Notes under the pieces: generated by a model
Databases searched by the model: none
Told to the model about the DNA's origin: nothing
What the model saw: the letters and a program-made list of their open reading frames with translations, nothing else
Origin: Ensifer adhaerens
GTDB lineage: Bacteria > Pseudomonadota > Alphaproteobacteria > Rhizobiales > Rhizobiaceae
DNA length: 64,000 nt
Direction of reading: 5' to 3'
Assembly (NCBI RefSeq): GCF_002007205.1
Contig: NZ_LAZS01000001.1
Location: 248,001-312,000, forward strand
Shown: positions 48,718 to 56,438 of the stretch, one piece after another
How positions within the stretch are numbered: position 1 is the first letter of the stretch
Layout: each line of letters opens with the position of its first letter
Translations under genes and position numbers: made by a program

Positions 48718-49554
48718 ATGCCAGGCGCCCTCCCGCCCGTCTTGCGCATCGACGATCCAGCCGATCCCCGGATTGCCGGCTTCGTCTCGATCAAGGAGCG
48801 CGATCTGACCGGGCGGCAGGGCCGCTTCATCGCCGAAGGCACCGTGGTGCTGCGCATGCTTGCCGCGGCACACGAGGCCGGGCGCGGTCTTGCGGCGGAG
48901 GCCATCCTGCTGCTGGAGAACCGTCTGGAGGGCGTCGGCGACATTCTTCGCCGCTTCCCGCCTGATGTGCCGGTCTACGTGGCGAATGCGCAGGTGTTCG
49001 ACGCGATCGCCGGCTTCAACATGCATCGCGGCGTTCTGGCGCTCGGACGCCGCGACGGGGAGCCGGATCGCGACGCCCTGATCTCGTCGCTGCCCACGTC
49101 GAGCCTGGTGCTGGCCGCCTGCGGCATCTCCAACCACGACAATATGGGTGCGCTTTTCCGCAATGCCGCGGCCTTCGGGGTCGACGCGGTGCTGATGGAC
49201 GAGACGAGCTGCGACCCGATGTATCGCAAGGCGATCCGCGTTTCCGTCGGCTCCGTGCTGACGGTGCCTTTCGCCCGCGAGGGTTCCATTGCCGCCATGC
49301 TGGAGCGATTGCAGGACGCTGGCTTTGCGATCTGGGGGCTTTCTCCGGCAGGAACGACGGATATCGGCGCGATCCCTCCGGCGCCGCGCACGGCGCTCCT
49401 GATGGGCACCGAAGGCGAGGGGCTGCCGCAATCGGTGCTGACCTCGATCCGGACGGCGCGCATCCGCCAGCGGCCCGGGCTCGACAGCCTCAATGTGTCG
49501 ACCGCGGCCGGCATCGCCTTGCATCAGGTGGCGTTGATCAACGGCCGGATCTGA
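48718..49554 (+). CDS. SpoU/TrmH-family RNA 2'-O-methyltransferase
   Basis: Product of 278 residues from ATG 48718; the frame is open further upstream but overlaps the preceding gene out of frame. The SPOUT motifs are clear: motif 1 ISNHDNMGALFRNAAAFG with the catalytic Asn/Arg, motif 2 LLMGTEGEGLP and motif 3 LDSLNVSTAAGIALHQ. The N-terminal part (about 15-110) is the RNA-binding substrate domain. Members methylate a ribose 2'-OH in tRNA or rRNA; the target is not determined. Confidence 0.9.
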   Translation: MPGALPPVLRIDDPADPRIAGFVSIKERDLTGRQGRFIAEGTVVLRMLAAAHEAGRGLAAEAILLLENRLEGVGDILRRFPPDVPVYVANAQVFDAIAGFNMHRGVLALGRRDGEPDRDALISSLPTSSLVLAACGISNHDNMGALFRNAAAFGVDAVLMDETSCDPMYRKAIRVSVGSVLTVPFAREGSIAAMLERLQDAGFAIWGLSPAGTTDIGAIPPAPRTALLMGTEGEGLPQSVLTSIRTARIRQRPGLDSLNVSTAAGIALHQVALINGRI

Positions 49555-49602
49555 CGCTTCGCGCTGATGTATGGGCGGACGAAAACCGATTGCCGCGGGC
49601 GC

Positions 49603-50766
49603 CTATTCGCGCGGCAGGATGTCTTTGACGCGCTTTGCCAGGCTTTTCCTGTTGACAGTGCCTTCCTCCTCGCCTGAAAGCAGGCCGAGGATGGGCGAGG
49701 TAGCACCTTCGTTCGTTGCGGTCAGCGCGACCATGCCCGCGGCAATCGCGGCGACTTCGTCGCGCAGCGCCTCGTCGTGGGCGGCGGACTTGGAGTTGGT
49801 CAGGCGTTCCGAAAGGGCGGTGGCGCGATTGCGCAGGTCGTCGGCGGCCATGGCAGAGTCGGGCTCGCCGTTCGCCGCTTGAGCCGGATCCACGGCGCCA
49901 TTGATCGTCTGTTCGGCTGCGGCCCGGCGATCCCTGCGTAAGGGGAAGGCGACGCCCGCGGCGCGCAGAGCCTTGGCGGCATCGCGCATTTCCTGATTGG
50001 TGTCCTTGACCTTGGCCTTCAATCTCTCGATTTCGCCGGCGCGCCTTTCGAGTGCACTCTCGCGGTCGGCGCTGGTCGCCACTTCTCGGGCAAGCTTGTC
50101 TTCCAGCCGGTGCAGGCGGGTCTCGTCGCGCGACAGGCGGAGCTCCATTTCCTTGGCATGGGCCGTCTCGGTCTTCAAGTCGCTGCGAAGGGCTTCGCGC
50201 TCGTCGCGCAGCGTGGAAATCCGGCTCTTCAGATGCTCGACCTCGGTCTCGCGCGCAGCCAGGTCGATCCGCAGATTGTCGGTCTCCGCGGCATTTTGAG
50301 CGAGCTGAACGTCGCGTTTCTGAAGCTCGTCGGACTTTCCGGCATTGTCCCGCTCGACACTGTCGAGTGTCGCCTTCATCCGCTCCAGGCGCTGCTCAAA
50401 CTGGCGGATGGCCGAGCGCCTGTCCGCCGCTTCGACGTTCATCTCGGCGAGCTGGGCGTGCAGGTCGGCGTTTTCGCCGCTGAGGCGACGGGCCTCCTGC
50501 AGGCTCTTCTCGTTGGTGAGCATCAGCGATACGCCCTTGTCCCGCTCGCGCTTCAGGGCCTGAAGCGTGCGGGCGTTCTCGGCGGCAAAGGCGGCACGGG
50601 CAGCATCCTTCTGCGCGCGCACCTCCTGGGGGCTGAGCGGCATCGTCGCCTTCAGCCGGTCCTCGGCGAAACGCACGATGCGGCGGTGGATCGCCGGTGC
50701 GACCAGGAGGCCGATGATGATCGCCGTCAGAAAGCCCAGGGCAAAGAGAAGCGAGAATTGGATCAC
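49603..50766 (-). CDS. Membrane-anchored coiled-coil protein of unknown function
   Basis: Product of 387 residues. An N-terminal membrane helix (about 4-24, LLFALGFLTAIIIGLLVAPA) is followed by a basic segment and a coiled coil from about 45 to 260, rich in Leu/Glu/Arg heptads (RDEREALRSDLKTETAHAKE). The C-terminal 120 residues are less ordered, with an Ala-rich stretch and a final basic LAKRVKDILPRE. There is no catalytic motif. Such proteins are conserved in Rhizobiales without assigned roles. It may be an envelope or nucleoid-associated scaffold. Confidence 0.7.
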   Translation of the reverse strand: MIQFSLLFALGFLTAIIIGLLVAPAIHRRIVRFAEDRLKATMPLSPQEVRAQKDAARAAFAAENARTLQALKRERDKGVSLMLTNEKSLQEARRLSGENADLHAQLAEMNVEAADRRSAIRQFEQRLERMKATLDSVERDNAGKSDELQKRDVQLAQNAAETDNLRIDLAARETEVEHLKSRISTLRDEREALRSDLKTETAHAKEMELRLSRDETRLHRLEDKLAREVATSADRESALERRAGEIERLKAKVKDTNQEMRDAAKALRAAGVAFPLRRDRRAAAEQTINGAVDPAQAANGEPDSAMAADDLRNRATALSERLTNSKSAAHDEALRDEVAAIAAGMVALTATNEGATSPILGLLSGEEEGTVNRKSLAKRVKDILPRE

Positions 50767-50926
50767 GAGCTGGCCGTTTCAAAACTGGACCGGAAACCGA
50801 ACCGCCTGCCGGGCCGCAAGGGGCAGGCAGGCGCTCCATTTTCCGCTTCCTTGCACTAAACATGACGTTTCGTGCGCTGCAAGTCTATGGTGCCGGATTT
50901 TGCGATGGGCAGGTCCGGCAACAGTC

Positions 50927-51520
50927 TCAGAAGGGATTCCAGGTCGGGGTCTGGGTCATCTTCAGGTAGCCGACATTGACGCCGAGGCGTGCGCCGATGC
51001 CGGTGCGGATCGGCACCACGACGATGTTTTCGTCGGTCAGCACCGTCATGCCGACGCCGGCAACCACATAGGCCGAGCCGGAGACGCCGCCGAAGCGCTT
51101 GTAGAGCGCCGGCACGCTCGGCAGATTGTAGACGAGCATCATGGCGCGGCTGCCCTGGCCGCCCCAGTCGATGCCGAGCGACGGGCCCTGCCAGAACACG
51201 TTATGCTGGCCGGCATTCTTGGTGTTGAGTTCGCCTTCGCCGTAGGTAAGCCCGGCAATGAAGGCACCGGAGCCTTCCTGCCCGAGGATGTAGCCGTTCG
51301 GCAGGCCATAGCGCTCGAAGGCGCGTTCGACGACCTTGGCAAGGCCGCCCGAGGTTTCGCCGAAGAAGCCGTGACCGGCATCGACGATTTCCTGCATGCT
51401 GTATTGGCTGTTGTTGTTCGCCGACTGGGCGTGCGCAGCGGACAGGGCGCCGGCGACCAGAAACATCGTGGCCAGGATAACACGGCCAGCCGATGTGGCT
51501 GCCTTCATGATCTGATGCAT
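50927..51520 (-). CDS. eipA: Envelope integrity protein EipA (DUF1134)
   Basis: Product of 197 residues from the ATG at 51520, five bases after GGAGG; the ATG at 51523 is a close alternative. A signal peptide ends near AHAQ. The DUF1134 domain has the characteristic IVDAGHGFFGETSGGLAKVV, YGLPNGYILGQEGSGAF and GPSLGIDWGGQGSR. EipA is a small periplasmic beta-barrel-like protein needed for envelope integrity and stress resistance in Brucella and Caulobacter, where links to CtrA control have been reported. A near-consensus CtrA box lies upstream, and chpT is divergent. Confidence 0.85.
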   Translation of the reverse strand: MHQIMKAATSAGRVILATMFLVAGALSAAHAQSANNNSQYSMQEIVDAGHGFFGETSGGLAKVVERAFERYGLPNGYILGQEGSGAFIAGLTYGEGELNTKNAGQHNVFWQGPSLGIDWGGQGSRAMMLVYNLPSVPALYKRFGGVSGSAYVVAGVGMTVLTDENIVVVPIRTGIGARLGVNVGYLKMTQTPTWNPF

Positions 51521-51637
51521 CATATCCTCCGTCAGGCGCGAAAATTGCTCGCTTGCGGGTTTGCAGTGGCCGCCAGTCAGATCACCGCGCGGCCAGTTGG
51601 GGTCTGGACCAATTCCATGCAATTTGAACCGATGGTC

Positions 51638-51652
51638 TTAACAATCGGTTTA
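51638..51652. promoter_or_regulatory. Near-consensus CtrA box between eipA and chpT
   Basis: TTAA-CAATCGG-TTTA differs from TTAA-N7-TTAA at one position and is followed by CC. It lies about 118 bases before the eipA start and 143 before chpT, so it could serve either gene. Confidence 0.45.
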
Positions 51653-51794
51653 CCAAATGTGGTGTCATTATGTTCCACTGATGAACGGCTGCGCCGGGCA
51701 GCGCATGACTTGCGTCTTCACGCGTGAGGCTTTACCGGCGTGACCACGGCGCGTGCTCCACGCGACGGCCGATGGCACCAAACAAGGAACTACG

Positions 51795-52445
51795 ATGGCA
51801 ACGAATCCGAACCTGACATTGACGGGACCCGATCTGGCCGCGCTTCTGTGCAGCCGGGTTTGCCACGACATCATTTCCCCGGTCGGCGCCATCAACAACG
51901 GCCTGGAACTGCTCGACGAGGGCGGCGCCGATGCCGATGCGATGGACCTCATCCGCACGAGCGCGCTCAACGCCTCTGTCCGGCTGAAGTTTGCGCGCCT
52001 TGCCTTCGGTGCCTCGGGCTCGGTCGGCGCCTCGATCGACACCGGCGAAGCGGAAAAGGCTGCCAAGGATTTTGCCGCTGCCGAGAAGAAGACCGAGGTC
52101 AATTGGCACGGCCCGCGGGCGATCATCGCCAAGAACCGCGTCAAGCTGCTCTTGAACCTCTTCCTCATCGCCTACGGCGCCATTCCGCGCGGCGGCTCGA
52201 TCGACGTCACGCTAGAGAATCCGGAGTTCGACGCCGTGTTCACCCTGGTGGCGAAGGGCCGGATGATGCGCGTACCGCCCAGGCTGGTGGAACTCCTGTC
52301 CGGCACGCCGGAAGAGGCGGTCGACGCCCATTCGATCCAGCCCTATTACACCGTGCTTCTCGGCGAGGAGGCGCGCATGGAAATCGCCGTTACCTCGACC
52401 GGTGAGGAAATCATCTTCACGGCCAAAATGCAGCCTGAGGTTTAA
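51795..52445 (+). CDS. chpT: Histidine phosphotransferase ChpT
   Basis: Product of 216 residues from ATG 51795, after AAGGAAC; an in-frame start at 51753 is less likely. The phospho-accepting His is residue 24 in CSRVCHDIISPVGAINNG, in a DHp-like helical hairpin that reaches about residue 90. The rest is a degenerate Bergerat-fold domain without ATP-binding boxes. ChpT relays phosphate from the hybrid kinase CckA to CtrA and CpdR. Its position 0.9 kb from ctrA matches Sinorhizobium. It is transcribed alone or with the receiver gene downstream. Confidence 0.92.
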   Translation: MATNPNLTLTGPDLAALLCSRVCHDIISPVGAINNGLELLDEGGADADAMDLIRTSALNASVRLKFARLAFGASGSVGASIDTGEAEKAAKDFAAAEKKTEVNWHGPRAIIAKNRVKLLLNLFLIAYGAIPRGGSIDVTLENPEFDAVFTLVAKGRMMRVPPRLVELLSGTPEEAVDAHSIQPYYTVLLGEEARMEIAVTSTGEEIIFTAKMQPEV

Positions 52446-52512
52446 TTCGGCGGCGCCAGGCGTTCCGATTTCTTGACTTCTCGACAGCCGCCGGGTGCCA
52501 TCGCATCCGGCG

Positions 52513-52537
52513 GAAACGTATCTGCCATATACGTTTC
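52513..52537. repeat. Perfect 9-bp inverted repeat downstream of chpT
   Basis: GAAACGTAT and ATACGTTTC are separated by CTGCCAT, 68 bases after the chpT stop and 160 before the receiver gene. AT-rich arms and no U-run make it a possible operator rather than a terminator. Confidence 0.5.
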
Positions 52538-52698
52538 AATCTCGCTCGTATTCTGGAAAGTTTAATGTTTTCAGAGTGTTGATCGTGCGCGAAAAAGCTT
52601 CGTTAAGCAAACTCCGTAACGAAATCTTTCCCAAATTTGTATAGAGTTGTTTCAAGAATGCCGATACGCGTATAGGTAAGTGGCGAAGGGAGTTGGAC

Positions 52699-53061
52699 AT
52701 GCGACGTTTGATGATTGCCGACGGCTCGGATGTCGTCAGGAAAGTTGGAAAACGTATCCTCTCCGGCATGGGCTTCATGGTTTACGAGGCATCGAACAGC
52801 CTCGAGGCGCTTGTGCGCTGCGAAGCGGAACTCCCGAACATTCTGATTATCGATGCCGGCCTTGAAGGCGCGCTCGAACTCATCGGCAACGTTCGCCGGC
52901 TGCCGAACGGCCCTTCGGTGCGGATCTATTACTGCGTCGTCGAGGCGGATCTGAAAAAGATGATGGCCGGAAAGCGAGCCGGAGCAGACGATTTCCTGCT
53001 GAAGCCTTTCGACCGCAAGATCCTGACCAGCGTTTTCGCGAGCCAGTCGATGGCGGCCTGA
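52699..53061 (+). CDS. Stand-alone receiver-domain protein (CpdR-like)
   Basis: Product of 120 residues from ATG 52699, after GAAGGGAG. It is a lone response-regulator receiver: acidic Asp8 after the first strand (only one acidic residue, MIADG), phospho-site Asp52 in ILIIDAGLEG, and the conserved lysine in GADDFLLKPFD. The usual Ser/Thr at the end of strand 4 appears to be replaced (YYCVVEADL). The C-terminus is MAA; a final Ala-Ala can be a ClpXP degron, as in CtrA. Placed between chpT and ctrA, it may take phosphate from ChpT. It is not identical in features to CpdR. Confidence 0.8.
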   Translation: MRRLMIADGSDVVRKVGKRILSGMGFMVYEASNSLEALVRCEAELPNILIIDAGLEGALELIGNVRRLPNGPSVRIYYCVVEADLKKMMAGKRAGADDFLLKPFDRKILTSVFASQSMAA

Positions 53062-53095
53062 ACCGCCTTATCCTGATCTCTTTGCAGCGAACTCA

Positions 53096-53121
53096 AGCCG
53101 TGGCGTTTGCCGCGGCTTTTT
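53096..53121 (+). terminator. Terminator after the receiver gene
   Basis: A 9-bp stem AGCCGTGGC/GCCGCGGCT (one G-U pair) with a GTTT loop is followed by TTTT. Confidence 0.82.
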
Positions 53122-53250
53122 GTTGTGCCGACCCGGCGAGCCGAAGAGGCTTTCGATCATCGGGGAAGGGGAGGGTGTAGGCGCGCAACCCTGACATCCG
53201 CCGGGGCATCCTATTGCAGGCCCGGCGAGCGTGGTCGTTCCGCGCAAAAC

Positions 53251-53275
53251 AAAACCCGCCTCATCGGCGGGTTTT
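53251..53275 (-). terminator. Terminator downstream of ctrA
   Basis: A 10-bp stem AAAACCCGCC/GGCGGGTTTT with a TCATC loop. On the minus strand it ends in a T-run (GTTTTGTTTTG), 60 bases after the ctrA stop. Confidence 0.82.
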
Positions 53276-53336
53276 GCGAAACTCTTGAATGTCGGGCCCG
53301 CATCATGCGGGGATCGGTGCAAGCCCTGGCGGGGAA

Positions 53337-54038
53337 TCAGGCAGTTTCGGCGTATTCGGCACCATCCGGCTCGCGCAGCACATAGCCGCGGCCCCAGACG
53401 GTTTCGATGTAGTTGGCGCCGCCGGCGGCGTTTGCGAGCTTCTTGCGCAGCTTGCAGATGAAGACGTCGATGATCTTCAGTTCCGGCTCGTCCATGCCGC
53501 CGTAGAGGTGGTTCAGGAACATTTCCTTGGTGAGCGTCGTGCCCTTGCGCAGCGAGAGCAGCTCGAGCATCTGGTATTCCTTGCCGGTCAGGTGGACGCG
53601 CTGTCCGCCGACTTCAACCGTCTTGGCATCCAGGTTGACGATCAGCTCGCCGGTGGAGATGACCGACTGGGCGTGGCCCTTGGAGCGGCGGACGATCGCA
53701 TGAATGCGCGCGACCAGTTCGTCCTTGTGGAACGGCTTGGTCATGTAGTCGTCTGCGCCGAAGCCCAGGCCGCGGACCTTGTCTTCGATGCCGGCCATGC
53801 CCGAAAGAATGAGGATTGGCGTCTTCACCTTGGAAAGACGCAGCGTTCTCAAGACTTCGTAGCCGGACATATCTGGCAGATTGAGGTCGAGAAGGATGAT
53901 GTCATAGTCATAAAGTTTGCCGAGATCGACGCCTTCTTCACCGAGATCGGTGGTGTAGACGTTGAAACTCTCGGACTTGAGCATCAGCTCAATGCTCTGA
54001 GCCGTTGCACTGTCGTCTTCAATTAATAGAACCCGCAT
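53337..54038 (-). CDS. ctrA: Cell-cycle master response regulator CtrA
   Basis: Product of 233 residues from the ATG at 54038. The receiver domain has the acidic pocket EDD (7-9), phospho-site Asp51 in [12 protein letters not shown], and the [10 protein letters not shown] lysine. The OmpR-type winged helix has [17 protein letters not shown] and [11 protein letters not shown]. CtrA binds TTAA-N7-TTAA sites, represses replication initiation and activates division, motility and envelope genes. The C-terminus ends AETA, lacking the exact Ala-Ala of Caulobacter CtrA. Several CtrA-like boxes lie in this window, and a cluster of GANTC sites precedes the gene. Confidence 0.97.
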   Translation of the reverse strand: MRVLLIEDDSATAQSIELMLKSESFNVYTTDLGEEGVDLGKLYDYDIILLDLNLPDMSGYEVLRTLRLSKVKTPILILSGMAGIEDKVRGLGFGADDYMTKPFHKDELVARIHAIVRRSKGHAQSVISTGELIVNLDAKTVEVGGQRVHLTGKEYQMLELLSLRKGTTLTKEMFLNHLYGGMDEPELKIIDVFICKLRKKLANAAGGANYIETVWGRGYVLREPDGAEYAETA

Positions 54039-54143
54039 ATTCTTCCCCTTTTCCGCCGCCCAAGGTTGTCGTGGCACCCTTACGCGATACGGATCCAGTC
54101 GTTGCCTGATTTGGAGGCTGCCACCAAATGGTTAACAAATTCT

Positions 54144-54272
54144 GATTCCCTCTGGCAAGGTGTATCGAGTTTGTTAAATATTTTTAGCAGTCTCCTGATT
54201 TCAAACGTGAATCCAGAACGGCTAATCTCATGTGAAACATGAGGAAATGCCGTTATCTGACTCTTCTGACTC
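54144..54272. promoter_or_regulatory. Cluster of four GANTC (CcrM) sites upstream of ctrA
   Basis: GANTC occurs at 54144, 54209, 54259 and 54268, four sites in 129 bases where about half a site is expected by chance. CcrM methylates this sequence, and ctrA promoters are methylation-controlled in Caulobacter and Sinorhizobium. Single GTTAA half-sites for CtrA also occur here (for example 54131), but no full box. Confidence 0.55.
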
Positions 54273-54479
54273 GTTAATGCCGGGGCGGTCATATTTCGTG
54301 CCTCAGCATTTACGGAGCCTTAAATCATCACGCCTATGATTAACGATGCCCGTAAACGAAAGGTTACCAGCGGTAGGCTTTTGTTAATATCGCTGAAGAT
54401 TTTTCGTTTCCGGCCCTGTTCGGGCCGGCTCGCGGGCAAATCAGTAACCGGGGTCTCGTTATCCACGGGAGTATTGCGT

Positions 54480-54830
54480 ATGAAAGCACGTGAGAGCCTT
54501 GTCCGCCTGAAGGAATTTCAGGTCCGGGAGAAGCAGCGTCAGCTGAACCAGCTTCAGATGATGATGGCTGAGTTCGAACGGATGACCAAGGATCTGGAAA
54601 ATCAGATTATTTTCGAGGAGAAGAAGTCGGGTATCTCCGATCCCCAGCACTTCGCCTATCCCACCTTCGCCAAGGCCGCACGTCAAAGAGCCGACAATCT
54701 TCAGGTTTCCATTCGCGAACTGAAGACGCAGCAGGATGCTGCCGAACTCGCGCTCGAAGAAGTGCAGGCCGAGTACGCGAAGGCGGCGGCCCTTGAAGAG
54801 CGGGACACGTCGACCCGCCTGCGGGCATAG
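54480..54830 (+). CDS. FliJ-like helical protein
   Basis: Product of 116 residues from ATG 54480, with GGGAG upstream. The whole chain is predicted helical coiled coil with high Gln/Glu/Arg content (LKEFQVREKQRQLNQLQMMM, RIRELK-like stretches), the pattern of FliJ flagellar export chaperones. In rhizobia a protein of this kind is annotated next to ctrA. No other flagellar gene is nearby, so a flagellar role is only plausible. Divergent from ctrA across 441 bases. Confidence 0.65.
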   Translation: MKARESLVRLKEFQVREKQRQLNQLQMMMAEFERMTKDLENQIIFEEKKSGISDPQHFAYPTFAKAARQRADNLQVSIRELKTQQDAAELALEEVQAEYAKAAALEERDTSTRLRA

Positions 54831-55028
54831 CTGCGGCTCCTGCGCCAAAATCCGGCGCAGCGGGCCGTAACGCCTTGTTCCAAAGGGTGATTTGAACCCC
54901 GAGCCGGATCCGGCAAGGGGGATTTGTCCGTTGGACGGGCCGATAGCCCGTTTCGGAGCAGATGGTTCCATCCTTGACGGATCATGCGGTTGGCATGATC
55001 CGATCCGGCACGATCGTGACAAGACGAA

Positions 55029-55065
55029 AAGACCCGCCCGATGCCTCGGCATCCGGGCGGGTCTT
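55029..55065. terminator. Bidirectional terminator between the FliJ-like and acetyltransferase genes
   Basis: A 12-bp stem AAGACCCGCCCG/CGGGCGGGTCTT, extended by an inner ATGCC/GGCAT, has a T-rich end on the minus strand (TCTTTTCGTCTT). It serves the minus-strand gene best. Confidence 0.85.
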
Positions 55066-55100
55066 CTCATTTCGGGACCGGGCTTCGAGCGTGGGGTGTC

Positions 55101-55382
55101 TCACCCCTGGATGACATCCTGCCATTCTGGGTGCCGCATGACCTGGGCCTTCATGAAAGGGCAGAGCGGAATGATCTTCCAGCCGCCCTTGCGGGCTTCC
55201 TCGATCGCATGCTTGGCCAGCGCCTGGCCGACGCCCTTGCCGCGCAGCGCATCCGGAACGAGCGTGTGATCGACGATGATCAGTTGAGGCGAGGTGCGCG
55301 AATAGGTCATTTCACCCGTATGGCCTTCGACTGATGTCGAGTAGCGGCCGTGCGATCCGGTTTCCTCGTGCATGATTTCCAT
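55101..55382 (-). CDS. Small GNAT-type acetyltransferase (YjdJ-like)
   Basis: Product of 93 residues from the ATG at 55382, eight bases after AAGGAAGG. It has the minimal Gcn5-related core of YjdJ/GNAT proteins: GEMTYSRTSPQLIIVDHTLV, then the acetyl-CoA loop LRGKGVGQALAKHAIEEAR, and the strand IIPLCPFMKAQVMRHPEW. Members may acetylate small molecules or proteins; none is indicated here. It is transcribed alone on the minus strand. Confidence 0.85.
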   Translation of the reverse strand: MEIMHEETGSHGRYSTSVEGHTGEMTYSRTSPQLIIVDHTLVPDALRGKGVGQALAKHAIEEARKGGWKIIPLCPFMKAQVMRHPEWQDVIQG

Positions 55383-55624
55383 GGCATCCTTCCTTGGTGA
55401 ACGGGTTTGTCTGCCTGGAAGCTAGCGCAGATTTCCGCAAATCGGAATCGTCCGTTCGGCCGTCGCCGGTGCACAGAGCGTTCGCGAAACGGAACCAATG
55501 CCGGTCCGCACGCAGAGCATGTCGCGCAAAGATGCGCAGCGGCTTTGCGATTACGACAGGCGACAAATCAATCACTTAAAGCGCACTGAGCACATCTGAA
55601 CGATCGCGACGCCCGTTAAAACGA

Positions 55625-55657
55625 CGGCGGCGGCCCCGGGAAACCCGGAGCCGCCGC
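55625..55657 (-). terminator. Possible terminator downstream of sciP
   Basis: GC-rich arms around CCGGG-AAA-CCCGG extend to GCGGC/GCCGC with a mismatch. On the minus strand a TTTT run comes about six bases later. Weaker than the other terminators. Confidence 0.5.
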
Positions 55658-55684
55658 ACGACCTATGGCCCTGCTATGGGCGAA

Positions 55685-55960
55685 TTAGTGGCGATACTGC
55701 TGGATGCGAGTGGTGCGCAGGCCGGCGAGACCGTGATCGTTGATCGAGGACTGCCAGGACAGGAATTCCTCGACGGTAAGGGTATAGCGTTCGCACGCCT
55801 CTTCCAGGCTCAACAGGCCACCGCGCACGGCGGCAACAACCTCAGCCTTCCTGCGGATCACCCAGCGCCGGGTATTGGCCGGCGGCAGATCCGCAATCGT
55901 CAGAGGGCTGCCATCGGGGCCGATGACATATTTCACGCGTGGTCGCATCATTTCGGTCAT
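55685..55960 (-). CDS. sciP: CtrA inhibitor SciP (DUF1153)
   Basis: Product of 91 residues, all DUF1153: the start MTEMMRPRVKYVIGPDGSPL, the helix RRWVIRRKAEVVAAVRGG and the helix-turn-helix-like LSLEEACERYTLTVEEFLSW. In Caulobacter SciP is a small protein that contacts CtrA and DNA and blocks CtrA-activated transcription in G1. The sequence is close to full family consensus. It lies about 1.6 kb from ctrA, and a near-consensus CtrA site precedes it, compatible with feedback. A GANTC site lies three bases before the start. Confidence 0.93.
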   Translation of the reverse strand: MTEMMRPRVKYVIGPDGSPLTIADLPPANTRRWVIRRKAEVVAAVRGGLLSLEEACERYTLTVEEFLSWQSSINDHGLAGLRTTRIQQYRH

Positions 55961-56438
55961 GGGACTCTCTACACAAACTCAAGACCATATGACCGTGACC
56001 TTAGCCTGCCACATTTAACATTTGCCTAAGCGTCAAGTAACAATTTGCTCATAATTTGAGACACTTCCGCGAGCCCTCGACGCGTTGCCGCGCCCCGCAA
56101 ATCTTACGGCAATATCTTTCGGACTTGTGGAAACACTTGAGAACAATCGGGATTCTCGCGGAATTGACATGGGAGCCATGCAAATACCACATTTCACTTT
56201 AACTAAAATTTTTGGTAACGAAGCGCCGAAATAAGGATGAGCGTCGTGTGTACGCTCCCGCATTTGTTCTTGGTGCATCGTCAAATTTTTCACAACCGGA
56301 CGCGTTTCTTGCGCGGGCAGGCCGGTAGCGGCAGTTTTATTTTGTCTGCCGGGTGAAATTCATGCTCCTGAAAATGTGGGGCGTTTTTGTATTTCTCTCG
56401 ACCGGGCGCGGTGGCGCCGGGAGATGTGGTGATCGCAG
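55961..56438. other. Intergenic region between sciP and the LuxR-type gene
   Basis: About 480 bases, AT-rich in its middle. It holds the sciP promoter side with the CtrA-like site listed separately. I see no supported gene; reading frames here have poor codon use and no ribosome-binding sites. Confidence 0.45.
56015..56029. promoter_or_regulatory. Near-consensus CtrA box upstream of sciP
   Basis: TTAA-CATTTGC-CTAA on the plus strand (TTAG-N7-TTAA toward sciP) has one mismatch to TTAA-N7-TTAA. It lies 55-69 bases before the sciP start codon. Confidence 0.5.
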
